NCBI GenBank assembly: GCA_003326195.1 | Contig: LXQE01000146.1 | Coordinates: 126,223-190,222, forward strand | Source of the DNA: Nostoc punctiforme NIES-2108 | GTDB taxonomy: Bacteria > Cyanobacteriota > Cyanobacteriia > Cyanobacteriales > Nostocaceae | DNA: 64,000 nt | Direction: 5' to 3' | Shown here: positions 41,085-53,293 of the stretch, one piece after another | How positions within the stretch are numbered: the stretch's first letter is position 1 | How the letters are laid out: the number at the start of each line of letters is the position of its first letter | Notes under the pieces: model-generated | What the model was told of the DNA's origin: nothing | Database searches by the model: none | What the model saw: the letters and a program-made list of their open reading frames with translations, nothing else | Translations under genes and position numbers: made by a program

Positions 41085-41186
41085 GGGTCGGTGGCCGAGT
41101 CTGGTTGAAGGCGACAGTCTGTAAAACTGTTCTTTTTTGCGCGCAGGTACCCTTCGGGAAGCAAGCTACAAATCCTGCTCGACCCA
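41085..41186 (+). tRNA. tRNA-Tyr (GTA) with T-loop insertion, array member 7
   Basis: acagt-ctGTAaa-actgt; T-arm gcagg...cctgc interrupted by gtacccttcgggaagcaagctac at 41147-41169. Confidence 0.75.
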
Positions 41187-41190
41187 CTAT

Positions 41191-41280
41191 GGAGAGGTGG
41201 CTGAGTGGCTAAAAGCGTCCTCCTGCTAAGAGGAAGCGGGTAATTAATACCCGTCGCAGGTTCAAATCCTGTTCTCTCCG
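41191..41280 (+). tRNA. tRNA-Ser (GCT), array member 8
   Basis: tcctc-ctGCTaa-gagga with long variable arm. Confidence 0.93.
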
Positions 41281-41284
41281 TTTT

Positions 41285-41359
41285 GAGAGTGTGGTGTAAC
41301 TGGATAACATCTCAGTCTACGAAACTGAAGACGTGAGGGTTCAAATCCCTCCACTCTCG
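41285..41359 (+). tRNA. tRNA-Arg (ACG), array member 9
   Basis: tcagt-ctACGaa-actga. Confidence 0.9.
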
Positions 41360-41365
41360 TTACAT

Positions 41366-41433
41366 GGGAGAGATGATGGAGTGGCTGATTCGAGTTGAAT
41401 TAAACCAGTCCACTGGGTAAAACCTATCTCTCC
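41366..41433 (+). pseudogene. tRNA-like remnant, array member 10 (anticodon unclear)
   Basis: Acceptor-like ggagaga/tctctcc retained, but no canonical TTCRANY T-loop. Confidence 0.5.
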
Positions 41434-41440
41434 TCCTTAT

Positions 41441-41515
41441 CCCCCGGTAGCTCAGTTGGTAGTTAGCGCCTGTCTGAAGAACAGGAGGTCGTCGGTTCGA
41501 TTCCGACCTGGGGGG
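41441..41515 (+). tRNA. tRNA-Phe (GAA), array member 11
   Basis: cctgt-ctGAAga-acagg. Confidence 0.92.
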
Positions 41516-41521
41516 CTTCGT

Positions 41522-41593
41522 TGCCTCATAGCTCAATGGTAGAGCAAGCGGCTGTTAACCGCGCGGTTGTAGGTTCGAGTCCTACTGAGGCAG
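41522..41593 (+). tRNA. tRNA-Asn (GTT), array member 12
   Basis: gcggctGTTaaccgc; encoded CCA. Confidence 0.93.
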
Positions 41594-41733
41594 CCAATTA
41601 TAATTCGTAATTACTAATTCGTAATTCGTAATTAAATAAGGGTTTATACCCACGTTTTTATAAATGGCTTGTATTGTTAATCGGGGTTAAAATCACTCTC
41701 AAAAAACATAATTACGAATTACGAATTGTTTAA

Positions 41734-41806
41734 TGCCGGGTGGACGAATTGGTAAGTCGCATCGCTCTGAACGATGAGGTTGCAGGTTCAAACCCTGCCC
41801 TGGCAA
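41734..41806 (+). tRNA. tRNA-Gln (CTG), array member 13
   Basis: catcg-ctCTGaa-cgatg. Confidence 0.88.
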
Positions 41807-41809
41807 TAA

Positions 41810-41882
41810 AGCCCAGTGGTGTAATTGGCAACATAGCGCCCTTTGAAGGCGAAGATTCCAGGTTCGAGTCCTGGCGGGGCTG
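41810..41882 (+). tRNA. tRNA-Gln (TTG), array member 14
   Basis: gcgcc-ctTTGaa-ggcga; encoded CCA. Confidence 0.9.
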
Positions 41883-41890
41883 CCAAACTT

Positions 41891-41990
41891 GCTCTTGTAG
41901 CCGAACTGGAAGAGGCTGCCGTCTCAAAAACGGTATGTTGTGGGTACCCTGCGGGAAGCCGCTTTGCGTCTACGATTCCCACCAAGAGTA
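41891..41990 (+). tRNA. tRNA-Leu (CAA) with T-loop insertion and short variable loop, array member 15
   Basis: gccgt-ctCAAaa-acggt; T-arm gtggg...cccac interrupted by gtaccctgcgggaagccgctttgcgtctac at 41944-41973. Confidence 0.7.
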
Positions 41991-41999
41991 CCAAAGTTT

Positions 42000-42074
42000 G
42001 CTCCTGTAGCCCAATTGGAAGAGGTGACAGACTTAAAATCTGTTTGGTTGTGGGTTCGACTCCCACCAGGAGTA
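42000..42074 (+). tRNA. tRNA-Leu (TAA), short variable loop, array member 16
   Basis: acaga-ctTAAaa-tctgt; A73. Confidence 0.82.
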
Positions 42075-42078
42075 CCAA

Positions 42079-42151
42079 CGGGATGTAATTCAGCGGCCAG
42101 AAGCCATGCTTTGGGAGCATGGAGTCGCAGGTTCAAATCCTGCCATCCCGA
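42079..42151 (+). tRNA. tRNA-Pro (TGG), array member 17
   Basis: catgc-ttTGGga-gcatg. Confidence 0.92.
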
Positions 42152-42154
42152 TAT

Positions 42155-42228
42155 GCCCCTGTGACGGAACTGGCATACGTGCTGGAATCAGAGTCCAGAT
42201 TTTGCAGGTTCAAATCCTGTCAGGGGTA
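42155..42228 (+). tRNA. tRNA-Leu (CAG), short variable loop, array member 18
   Basis: ctgga-atCAGag-tccag; A73. Confidence 0.78.
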
Positions 42229-42232
42229 CTAA

Positions 42233-42306
<74 letters not shown>

Positions 42307-42315
42307 CCAAAATAT

Positions 42316-42388
42316 CTGGGTGTAGCGCAGTTGGGAGCGCAGGAGTTTCGGGAACTCCAGGTCGTAGGTTCGATCCCTGCCACTCAGA
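42316..42388 (+). tRNA. tRNA-Pro (CGG), array member 20
   Basis: ggagt-ttCGGga-actcc. Confidence 0.88.
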
Positions 42389-42392
42389 CCTT

Positions 42393-42465
42393 GCCCTTGT
42401 AGCCCAACGGAAGAGGCGCTTCGCTTAGAACGAAGAGGTTGCTGGTTCAAATCCAGTCAGGGGTA
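42393..42465 (+). tRNA. tRNA-Leu (TAG), short variable loop, array member 21
   Basis: cttcg-ctTAGaa-cgaag; A73. Confidence 0.8.
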
Positions 42466-42476
42466 TTGGTGAATAT

Positions 42477-42549
42477 GCGGGGATAGAGCAACGGTGGCTC
42501 GTCAGGCTCATAACCTGAACATCGGCAGGTTCAACTCCTACCCCCGTTA
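42477..42549 (+). tRNA. tRNA with CAT anticodon (Met or Ile2), array member 22
   Basis: tcagg-ctCATaa-cctga; encoded CCA. Confidence 0.78.
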
Positions 42550-42560
42550 CCAAAAATAGT

Positions 42561-42633
42561 GCTGGTGTAGCTCAATTGGCAGAGCAACTGACTTGTAATC
42601 AGTAGGTTGCAGGTTCAATTCCTGTTACCAGCT
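42561..42633 (+). tRNA. tRNA-Thr (TGT), array member 23
   Basis: ctgac-tTGTaa-tcagt region. Confidence 0.92.
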
Positions 42634-42637
42634 TGAT

Positions 42638-42708
42638 GCGGGTGTGATGTAACGGCAGCATGAGACGTTTCCACCGTCTTCGTGCGAGTTCAAATCTCGC
42701 CGTCCGCT
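42638..42708 (+). tRNA. tRNA-Gly (TCC), array member 24
   Basis: agacg-ttTCCac-cgtct. Confidence 0.88.
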
Positions 42709-42716
42709 CTGAACTT

Positions 42717-42788
42717 GCGGGTGTGATGTAGTCGGTAGCATCTGAGTGCGCCATACTCAGTGCGTGGGTTCAAGTCCCTCCACTCGCT
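42717..42788 (+). tRNA. tRNA-Gly (GCC), array member 25
   Basis: tgagt-gcGCCat-actca. Confidence 0.88.
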
Positions 42789-42793
42789 TGCGT

Positions 42794-42866
42794 AGTCCTG
42801 TAGCTTCAACGGTAGAGCAAGTGCCTTACAAGCAAGAGGTTGCAGGTTCAAATCCTGCCAGGACTA
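42794..42866 (+). tRNA. tRNA-Val (TAC), array member 26
   Basis: Loop ctTACaa; encoded CCA. Confidence 0.87.
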
Positions 42867-42875
42867 CCAAATATT

Positions 42876-42949
42876 GGGAGTGTAGCTCAATGGAATAGAG
42901 CTTCGAGCTTCTACCTCGAAAGTTGTGGGTTCAAGTCCTACCACTCCCG
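42876..42949 (+). tRNA. tRNA-Arg (TCT), array member 27
   Basis: tcgag-ctTCTac-ctcga. Confidence 0.9.
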
Positions 42950-43047
42950 CCTAAATAAGTCAAAAGTTAAAAGTCAAAAGTCAAAAGAATGAATTTAATA
43001 TTTCTCTTTCTTTTTAGTTTTTACTTTGCTCTTTTTACTTATTTGAT

Positions 43048-43121
43048 GGGGTCATAGCTCAAGTGGCTAGAGCACCTGCCTTGCAAGCAGGAGGTTATGG
43101 GTTCAAGTCCCATTGATTCCA
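43048..43121 (+). tRNA. tRNA-Ala (TGC), array member 28
   Basis: cctgc-ctTGCaa-gcagg. Confidence 0.92.
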
Positions 43122-43129
43122 CTGATGAT

Positions 43130-43204
43130 GGTGTCTGAAGCCAAAGTGGTCGAGGCGCTGGTTTGTGGAACCAGTCATAGCGGGTTCAAGCCCCGTCAGA
43201 CGCC
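43130..43204 (+). tRNA. tRNA-His (GTG), array member 29
   Basis: ctggt-ttGTGga-accag; extra 5' G(-1) opposite C73. Confidence 0.9.
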
Positions 43205-43211
43205 CCTCAAT

Positions 43212-43313
43212 GGAAGATGCCGCTGAATGGACGGCAACTGGTCTTGAAAACCAGGGTATGGGCAACTGTAGGGGTACCCTACGGGAAGCAAGCTACGATT
43301 CCTCCATCTTCCT
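43212..43313 (+). tRNA. tRNA-Ser (TGA) with T-loop insertion, array member 30
   Basis: ctggt-ctTGAaa-accag; T-arm interrupted by gtaccctacgggaagcaagctac at 43274-43296. Confidence 0.7.
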
Positions 43314-43319
43314 CTTTTT

Positions 43320-43391
43320 CCACCTGAAGCCGAAAAGTGAGGCGCTGTGCTGATAACACAGAAATAGGAGGGGCAGTACCTCCCTGGTGGA
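43320..43391 (+). tRNA. Atypical tRNA-Ile (GAT), array member 31
   Basis: ctgtg-ctGATaa-cacag; T-arm ggagg-ggcagta-cctcc lacks the TTCRA motif. Confidence 0.55.
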
Positions 43392-43468
43392 TTTATATCT
43401 AGTGTTGGTGTTACAAAGCTTGCGATGTAATACGATCGCACTTGCTCATTTCTTATTTAAATTAACTA

Positions 43469-43539
43469 GGGTGGTTGGCATACCGGCTGTGCAGCGGGCT
43501 TTTAACCCGCAGAAATAGGTTCGACCCCTATACCACCCA
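43469..43539 (+). tRNA. tRNA-Lys (TTT), array member 32
   Basis: gcggg-ctTTTaa-cccgc. Confidence 0.92.
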
Positions 43540-43633
43540 CTAAACAATTAAAAATTAAAAATTAAAAATTAAGAAATGCAATCTTAGTTAGCCTTTTGGC
43601 AATTGCTAATATGCAACTTGAATGCACGTTGGG

Positions 43634-44722
43634 TTATGAATAGCAACTAGCGATCGCTAGTTGAGCATGTTGCAATAATACATCTTTATCCAAAGCATGT
43701 ATGGGATATTGCGGTGTTACTGCCAGTAGTTTCTCAATTCTTTCTCTAGCTGCTTCTAGGACTGCTTCATCTAAGCTACCGTTACTGAGCGAATCAGCAA
43801 AATCTTCAGCAATCCGATAAGTTCTTTCAATAGATGATGAATTAATATTACGCGACACAATAAACAAATCGCAGCCTGCATTAAATGACCGCGCCACAGT
43901 ACCAGCTTTCATAAACATATCTGAAATAGCTTTCATATCCAAATCATCAGATACAACTACTCCCTCAAAGCCAAGTTCCTCTCTAAGTATGGTTTTGAGG
44001 ATAGCCTGAGAAAGCGTTCCTGGCACATCAGGATCTATCTTGGGAAATAAGATATGGACAGTCATAATCAAAGGAATCTGTACTTCGATTAAAGCTCTGA
44101 AGGGTATAATTTCTCGAAGTCGCAGGTCTTCTAGAGTTAAATTCAGTATTGGTAGCTCAATGTGAGAGTCCTTGCTCGTGTCTCCATGTCCAGGGAAGTG
44201 TTTAGCGCATCCCAAAATTCCTGAATCTCGAAGTCCAAGGTAGTAGTCACGGGCACCTTGAGTAGCAGTTTCGGGAGTGTTACCAAAGGCGCGAGGTCCA
44301 ATCACGGGATTATCGGGATGGGAAAAAATATCGGCTACGGGTGCCCAAGATAAATTGATTCCCAGTGATTTGAGTTCTACCGCTGTGGCTTTTGCTACTT
44401 CATAAGCGTGCGATCGCAGTAAAAAAGCATGAGGAAAGCGGGTAATTGGCGGTGGTGTACGAATTACACGACCTCCTTCATGATCGAGAGTGAGGAACAT
44501 GGAATCACGTTCAGTATATTCTCGTATCTGTTTATTCAAATCCTTGAAGCTTTCCAACCAAACCTGATATGGAGTGCCATCCAAAAAGTTCTTAGCAAAA
44601 AAGATTGCCCCAATCGGTTTTAATTCATTGAGTGCGCGTTTATCGTCATCGCTTAATGTAGTGCCGGAAATACCTAAAATCAAGTGATGTCCAAAGCGCT
44701 TTAGCTCCTGCGATACACCCAT
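43634..44722 (-). CDS. nagZ: Glycoside hydrolase family 3 (beta-N-acetylhexosaminidase, NagZ-like)
   Basis: LTLDHEGGRV, GCAKHFPGHGDTSKDSHIELP, VVVSDDLDMKAI. Confidence 0.9.
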   Translation of the reverse strand: MGVSQELKRFGHHLILGISGTTLSDDDKRALNELKPIGAIFFAKNFLDGTPYQVWLESFKDLNKQIREYTERDSMFLTLDHEGGRVIRTPPPITRFPHAFLLRSHAYEVAKATAVELKSLGINLSWAPVADIFSHPDNPVIGPRAFGNTPETATQGARDYYLGLRDSGILGCAKHFPGHGDTSKDSHIELPILNLTLEDLRLREIIPFRALIEVQIPLIMTVHILFPKIDPDVPGTLSQAILKTILREELGFEGVVVSDDLDMKAISDMFMKAGTVARSFNAGCDLFIVSRNINSSSIERTYRIAEDFADSLSNGSLDEAVLEAARERIEKLLAVTPQYPIHALDKDVLLQHAQLAIASCYS

Positions 44723-45154
44723 AATCTTTTACCTATTAAGTTGTGCGGTAAACAACTTGGTTGTTCAACCTAGAGGACATAAACATTTATCCTACACCCT
44801 TATAGGGAGAGGAAAGTTTTCTTTTAAGTAATGCCCCAGATATTTTTTCAGAGCAAATACACAAATTAGCAAAGAAATCAACTACTTTAAGAAAACTTTT
44901 AAAATTAGCTATTTTCAGTCGAAGGAAATACTTTTGTTTCCCTAAATCACTTGCATGTAAATATAGATAAAGCACACACCGCAAAGCTATTGCCAACAAT
45001 GGTATTGGCAATTTGCTTGGGCAAGTACGCATAGGTAAAATTCCCTTTGGCAAAAGTTTTTTGGGGAAGCGATCGCACAATCACTGCCAAATGTAACGGA
45101 TTGCAACGTATAATGAGAACGATAAAACGGTTAAGAAATATTGAAGAGCAGTAG

Positions 45155-47516
<2,362 letters not shown>

Positions 47517-47579
47517 AAAATTAGTCATTTGTCCCTAGTTCTTAGTCATCAGTGTTTTATAAATAACCAATGACCAATA

Positions 47580-47623
47580 CTTCTCTACGAGAGGCTGCGC
47601 CAACGACTACGCTCAGTACAAGT
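47580..47623. repeat. Dispersed short repeat inserted in heptamer (STRR) DNA
   Basis: ctctacgagaggctgcgccaacgactacgctc inside accaatgac/gacaaatgac heptamers. Confidence 0.6.
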
Positions 47624-47694
47624 GACAAATGACCAATGACAAATGACTATTGACTCTTACTGGCAAGTCTGGTAACATTGATATTCGTGAGTCA

Positions 47695-47786
47695 GGAGAG
47701 GTGGCTGAGTGGTCGAAAGCGGCAGATTGCTAATCTGTTGTACGGCAGGCAACTCCGTACCGAGGGTTCGAATCCCTCCCTCTCCG
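47695..47786 (+). tRNA. tRNA-Ser (GCT), stand-alone
   Basis: Full class II cloverleaf with anticodon loop tTGCTaa region and ggttcgaatcc T-loop. Confidence 0.95.
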
Positions 47787-47978
47787 TTTTTCAGCTTTTG
47801 ATACACGGAGAATATTCTGTGTACAAAAAGAATTACTAAGATCGGCGTAAATATTTCTACTCCCAAAGATGGATGATATGATTTATCCTTTGGAGTCTTG
47901 ATAAGATCCAGCTAAGTTACAAACCTAGTTTGGATCTTATTTTTAGGCTCCTAAATATCTGAGGAGTGAAAGTAATTT

Positions 47979-49301
47979 ATGAGAAAAATTAGCGCCGCCT
48001 TAAGTTTAAGTATAGCTACCCTAGCAACTGGCTTCCTACTTGGGGCTTGTGGTGATAGCAGTACCCCCAACGGCACAGCTAACAACGGAAGTACCGCTAC
48101 CCCAGCGGCAAACTCAACTACTACAAGCAGTGCTAAAGGGCTAAAAATTGGTTCCTTGCTACCGACAACAGGCGACTTGGCTTCTGTGGGACAGCAGATG
48201 TTAGGCTCTGTACCTTTACTAGTCGATACAGTCAACGCTTGCGGTGGAGTGAATGGCGAACCTGTTACCTTGGTGCAAGTAGACGACCAAACCGACCCCA
48301 AAGCTGGAGCTGCCGGTATGACTAAACTAGCAACTTTAGATAAAGTAGCAGGTGTAGTTGGTTCCTTTGCCAGTAGCGTTTCTAGTGCAGCAGTCTCCAT
48401 TGCCACGCCGAATAAAGTCATGCTGGTTTCCCCTGGTAGTACCAGTCCCGTATTTACCGATAAGGCTCAAAAAGGTGACTATAAAGGCTTTTGGGCACGT
48501 ACCGCTCCCCCCGATACATACCAAGCACTAGCTTTAGCCCAACTTGCCAGAAAAAAAGGTTTCAAGCGAGTTTCTACAGTCGTAATTAATAACGACTATG
48601 GCGTAGGGTTTGAAAAAGCATTCGTGCAAACCTTTGAAAAATTGGGTGGAACTATAGTTAATAAAGATAAGCCTGTCCGCTACGACCCAAAAGCTCAGAC
48701 ATTTGATACAGAAGCGGCTGCTGCATTTGCAGGTAAGCCAGATGCAGTCCTAGCTGTACTCTATGCGGAAACTGGTAGCCTGTTTCTGAAAGCCGCCTAT
48801 CAGCAAGGTGTGGCGAAGGGAGTGCAAATTCTGCTGACAGATGGGGTAAAGTCACCGACTTTTCCCGAACAAGTTGGCAAAGGCAGTGATGGTAAATATA
48901 TTTTAACTGGAGCGATCGGTACAGTACCGGGTTCCGATGGTAAAGCATTAGAAGCATTCAACAAGCTGTGGAAGGATAAAAAGGGTGGTGCGCCAGGGGA
49001 ATATGCTCCTCAAGCTTGGGATGCAGCAGCTTTATTGACATTGGCAGCGCAAGCTGCTAAAGAAAATACAGGCGTTGGTATAGCCAGCAAAATCCGGGAA
49101 GTTGCTGATGGGCCTGGCACAGAAGTTAGTGATGTCTGCGAGGGACTGAAGTTACTTAAAGATGGTAAAAAGATTAACTACCAAGGAGCCAGCGGCAACG
49201 TAGATGTTGATGCTAACGGCGATGTCATCGGTGTCTATGATGTTTGGACAGTAGGAGACGATGGCACAATCAAGGTGATTGACAAAGTTACCCCTAAGTA
49301 G
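47979..49301 (+). CDS. natB: ABC transporter substrate-binding protein (amino acid, NatB-like)
   Basis: Lipobox LLGACG, LKIGSLLPTTGDLASVGQQMLGSV periplasmic-binding fold. Confidence 0.88.
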   Translation: MRKISAALSLSIATLATGFLLGACGDSSTPNGTANNGSTATPAANSTTTSSAKGLKIGSLLPTTGDLASVGQQMLGSVPLLVDTVNACGGVNGEPVTLVQVDDQTDPKAGAAGMTKLATLDKVAGVVGSFASSVSSAAVSIATPNKVMLVSPGSTSPVFTDKAQKGDYKGFWARTAPPDTYQALALAQLARKKGFKRVSTVVINNDYGVGFEKAFVQTFEKLGGTIVNKDKPVRYDPKAQTFDTEAAAAFAGKPDAVLAVLYAETGSLFLKAAYQQGVAKGVQILLTDGVKSPTFPEQVGKGSDGKYILTGAIGTVPGSDGKALEAFNKLWKDKKGGAPGEYAPQAWDAAALLTLAAQAAKENTGVGIASKIREVADGPGTEVSDVCEGLKLLKDGKKINYQGASGNVDVDANGDVIGVYDVWTVGDDGTIKVIDKVTPK

Positions 49302-49383
49302 AAACTTAGGAGTTAGGAGTGATGAGTTATGAATTTAATAATTTAATCTTAATAACTCCTAACTCCTAACTCCTAATTCTTAA

Positions 49384-50220
49384 CTATTTAATCCCACTGA
49401 AGTTGTAACCAACTCCTAACAACAAGCCCACATCAGTTTCATCGAAAAATCCGGCATTGATAGCAGCTGTTGCCGTAAATTGAGAAGTTAGAGGCACATC
49501 AATGCCACCAGACACCAAAAAGGCAAATTTTGAATCATCACCAGTTTTGTAAGCTGCACCCACTCCGACGTAAGGTGCGATCGCTAATGGTTCGCTAAAA
49601 GCATCTGCTGATTTGAAGGTAAAATCGTAGGTGATCGGAAGTAGAACTGTGGTGTTGTCGCCAAATACAGCTGAGGGTCGCACTGATATAGAATTTGTCA
49701 GTCCGATTTTACTGACTACTGCAAAGTTAGCGTCGCCCAAAGACGTGTCGCCACCACTCAAACCAATGTTACCAGCGACGCCAAGATAGCTACTACCACC
49801 AGCCGTAGTTCTACCTAAATCAATATCTGATTGCGCCACTCTTGTCGCAGATGGTTGAACAGTAACAGTAGTTTGAGAAGTCGGTTGTACAGGTTCAGAG
49901 GTGAGCGTTGCAGATGAGGTCGCCACTGTGCCAGGAACGGGTATGGGTGTTACACTGGCGTTTTCTTGTATCGCATTGTTGGGTAACTGCTCTACCTTAG
50001 TTAAATTTGTGACTGTAAAAGTTTCAGTTGTTTCTGTAGAGAGATTTTGGCTAAACTCTTTGAAAGACGCTACAGTTGCGGAAGGTTCGGTTAATGGCTG
50101 ATTGCTCAACTTGTCTACTGTTTGGGCGCTTGCAGATAAACCGTTACTCAGGAATGCAAGAGCAGCTAGACTTGGCAACCAAAAAACACCTTTACGAAGA
50201 AAAATAGTATTCACGTTCAC
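49384..50220 (-). CDS. Outer-membrane beta-barrel-like hypothetical protein
   Basis: Signal peptide, C-terminal alternating beta-strand region ending in VGYNFSGIK. Confidence 0.75.
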   Translation of the reverse strand: MNVNTIFLRKGVFWLPSLAALAFLSNGLSASAQTVDKLSNQPLTEPSATVASFKEFSQNLSTETTETFTVTNLTKVEQLPNNAIQENASVTPIPVPGTVATSSATLTSEPVQPTSQTTVTVQPSATRVAQSDIDLGRTTAGGSSYLGVAGNIGLSGGDTSLGDANFAVVSKIGLTNSISVRPSAVFGDNTTVLLPITYDFTFKSADAFSEPLAIAPYVGVGAAYKTGDDSKFAFLVSGGIDVPLTSQFTATAAINAGFFDETDVGLLLGVGYNFSGIK

Positions 50221-50730
50221 TCCTAAAACAATGTTGCCACGAAAAATAAAGATTTTTGTTGATTTAAGTCAACGAATTCGGGCAATATTCAAAATTTAAC
50301 ATCAAAAAATCGGTTTTTGTATTCTGACTTTATTCAATTCTCTAGTTAATATTTACTAGCAAAAAATTAAATTTTATAGCAATTCTGACTCACTCGTCAG
50401 AAACAAGATACCCAACAACTTTTACAAGGTCGGCGATTTGTGGGTTGCAATTTTCACAAATTAAATAGAATTGATATATATTTATTTTAAACATCCTGAA
50501 TTTGATAGATGACAAATAGTCCATTTTCCTAAAATCAAGATAGTGTTTGTTAAGGAGGCGATCGCGACCTCTTTTAATGCAGAGAAGAAGTCTTTTAGCA
50601 TAGCTGTCTTACCGCCAAAGGCAGCCAAATTGTGAAGTGATATTACGAAGCTTGCAAAAATATTTAGAAATTGCCTAGAAGGCAAACATAGTTCTAACGT
50701 AGAACCTATTAGGAGAGACTGGAGGCAAAT

Positions 50731-51051
50731 GTGATGAGCGAAAATAATATTCAAAAGTATCGGTTTGTCTGTACCCTGACTTTCGGTGATATCTACGGTC
50801 AAATAATTGTTTGGTTGATTACGATTACCCTAAGTTTGGCATCAGCTTTGGCGCTGATGGGTGCCAAGCGGCCCGTGTACGCTTTAGCAACAGCGGGTCT
50901 TGTCGTTCTGCTATCGCTACCTTTCTTGTTGTTTGCGTTTGTCACTACCTTGTTAAATCATATTGAAGTCAGTCCTGTAGGGCCGGGAACCAAAATGGAA
51001 CCTATACCAGGTAATGTGTCTCAACAACAACCTGTACAAGCAACTAGCTAA
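50731..51051 (+). CDS. Conserved hypothetical membrane protein
   Basis: 106 aa, two TM segments. Confidence 0.65.
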   Translation: MMSENNIQKYRFVCTLTFGDIYGQIIVWLITITLSLASALALMGAKRPVYALATAGLVVLLSLPFLLFAFVTTLLNHIEVSPVGPGTKMEPIPGNVSQQQPVQATS

Positions 51052-51152
51052 AGAGTTAGGAGTTATGAGTTATGAGTTATGAGTCATTCTATGTGTGCCA
51101 TAACTCTTTGTTTTTAACTTTTCACTCCTAATTTCAAAATTTGTTATAACGT

Positions 51153-51180
51153 CCCTGTCTGTAGGCAGGGAATTTTTTTT
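51153..51180 (+). terminator. Rho-independent terminator
   Basis: ccctgtctgtaggcaggg followed by aattttttt. Confidence 0.65.
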
Positions 51181-51266
51181 GTAGAGATGCTACTGTTACA
51201 ACGCACTAGCTGATTAATCACCTCTCTACAATAGAACAGCAGTGGTTTGCAATCAGGGGGCTAATT

Positions 51267-52994
51267 ATGCTGGAACACGATGTGATTATTGTCGGGGGTG
51301 GATTAGCAGGATGTCGCGCTGCTGTAGAAATTGCCCGCACTGACCCTAGTTTAAATATTGCTGTGGTTGCCAAAACCCACCCAATTCGTTCCCACTCGGT
51401 TGCGGCTCAAGGTGGTATGGCTGCATCGCTGAAAAATGTTGATTCAGAGGATAGTTGGGAAGCACATGCTTTTGATACTGTCAAGGGTTCTGATTACTTG
51501 GCAGACCAAGATGCCGTAGCAATTCTCACCCAAGAAGCGCCAGGTGTGGTCATTGACTTGGAACACATGGGCGTTTTGTTCTCTCGCTTATCCGATGGGC
51601 GCATTGCCCAACGCGCTTTTGGCGGACATTCTCACAACCGCACTTGCTACGCTGCTGACAAAACCGGTCACGCGATTTTGCACGAATTGGTTAACAATTT
51701 GCGGCGTTATGGGGTGCAAGTTTATGAAGAGTGGTACGTGATGCGTCTCATTTTGGAAGAAAATGAGGCCAAGGGTGTGGTCATGTTCCATCTTTTGGAT
51801 GGACATATCGAGGCGGTGCGGGCTAAGGCAGTGATGTTTGCCACAGGGGGCTATGGTCGCGTTTATAACACTACCTCTAATGATTACGCCTCTTCAGGTG
51901 ATGGTTTGGCAATGACTGCGATCGCAGGTTTGCCCCTGGAAGATATGGAATTTGTGCAATTTCATCCCACTGGCTTATATCCAGTAGGGGTGCTGATTTC
52001 AGAAGCAGTACGGGGAGAAGGGGCGTATCTGATTAATAGTGAAGGCGATCGCTTTATGGCGAATTATGCACCCAGTCGCATGGAACTAGCTCCTCGTGAT
52101 ATTACCTCACGCGCGATCGCTTACGAAATTCGCGCCGGACGTGGTATTCATCTCGATGGCAGTGCTGGTGGCCCCTTTGTCTATCTGGATCTGCGCCATC
52201 TCGGCAAAGAAAAAATTATGAGTCGCGTTCCCTTCTGTTGGGAAGAAGCCCATCGTCTAGTAGGCGTTGACGCAGTAACTCAACCGATGCCAGTCCGCCC
52301 GACAATTCACTATTGTATGGGTGGTATACCAGTTAACACTGATGGTCAAGTTCGCAGTAGTGGTGATGGTTTAGTTGATGCTTTCTTTGCTGCGGGTGAG
52401 ACTTCTTGTGTTTCTGTACATGGTGCAAATCGTTTGGGGAGTAATTCTCTGCTGGAATGTGTCGTTTATGGCAAAAGAACTGGGGCTGCGATCGCCAAAT
52501 TTGTGCAAAAACGTAAGTTACCCTCTGTAGATGAGCAACGGTATGTAAAAGAAGCCCAGCAACAAATTCAAGCTTTGCTAGAACAACCAGGACAGTATCG
52601 TATTAACCAAGTCCGTGAAGCTTTTCAGGATTGTATGACTGAGTACTGCGGTGTTTTCCGCACTGAGTCATTAATGACTGAAGGGTTACACAAACTAGAA
52701 GAAATACAACAAAAATACCCGCAAATTTATTTAGATGACAAAGGTAGTTGCTGGAATACGGAACTCGTGGAAGCCTTAGAATTGCGAAGTTTGATGGTAG
52801 TAGGGCAGACTATTTTGGCATCAGCGTTGAATCGTCAAGAAAGTCGTGGCGCTCATTTCCGCGAAGATTATTCACAGCGAGATGATACTAACTTTCTCAA
52901 ACACACAATGGCTTACTATTCACCAGCGGGAATTGATATTCAATATCGACCGGTGGCGATTACTATGTTTGAGCCAAAAGAGCGGAAGTATTAG
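51267..52994 (+). CDS. sdhA: Succinate dehydrogenase/fumarate reductase flavoprotein subunit
   Basis: [55 protein letters not shown]. Confidence 0.96.
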   Translation: MLEHDVIIVGGGLAGCRAAVEIARTDPSLNIAVVAKTHPIRSHSVAAQGGMAASLKNVDSEDSWEAHAFDTVKGSDYLADQDAVAILTQEAPGVVIDLEHMGVLFSRLSDGRIAQRAFGGHSHNRTCYAADKTGHAILHELVNNLRRYGVQVYEEWYVMRLILEENEAKGVVMFHLLDGHIEAVRAKAVMFATGGYGRVYNTTSNDYASSGDGLAMTAIAGLPLEDMEFVQFHPTGLYPVGVLISEAVRGEGAYLINSEGDRFMANYAPSRMELAPRDITSRAIAYEIRAGRGIHLDGSAGGPFVYLDLRHLGKEKIMSRVPFCWEEAHRLVGVDAVTQPMPVRPTIHYCMGGIPVNTDGQVRSSGDGLVDAFFAAGETSCVSVHGANRLGSNSLLECVVYGKRTGAAIAKFVQKRKLPSVDEQRYVKEAQQQIQALLEQPGQYRINQVREAFQDCMTEYCGVFRTESLMTEGLHKLEEIQQKYPQIYLDDKGSCWNTELVEALELRSLMVVGQTILASALNRQESRGAHFREDYSQRDDTNFLKHTMAYYSPAGIDIQYRPVAITMFEPKERKY

Positions 52995-53076
52995 TTAAAG
53001 GTAAATGTATGTCAGAAATCGAGGGGACTACAAAAATTTTGTCCACCTCGATTAAAAATATGAAATCATTAAGTTA

Positions 53077-53277
53077 TTAATCAGAACCTAATTGTTTCTG
53101 AATCACAGCTATTATCTTTTCTTCCCAAGCTGGATCATTTAATTTTATCGCAGCATCACGATGACGAGATTTTCGTCTATCCATGTAAGCATAAAAGGCT
53201 CCCTTATCATCCTTGTGGGTGAGAAAGTAACTCTTTAGCTCTTGGTCGCTCATTGCTGCATAGTTTACCTTATTCAT
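53077..53277 (-). CDS. Small cyanobacterial protein (DUF6887-like), module 1
   Basis: MNKVNYAAMSDQELKSYFLTHKDDKGAFYAYMDRR; pattern similar to 54372-54581. Confidence 0.7.
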   Translation of the reverse strand: MNKVNYAAMSDQELKSYFLTHKDDKGAFYAYMDRRKSRHRDAAIKLNDPAWEEKIIAVIQKQLGSD

Positions 53278-53293
53278 ACTTTTTATACTACAT

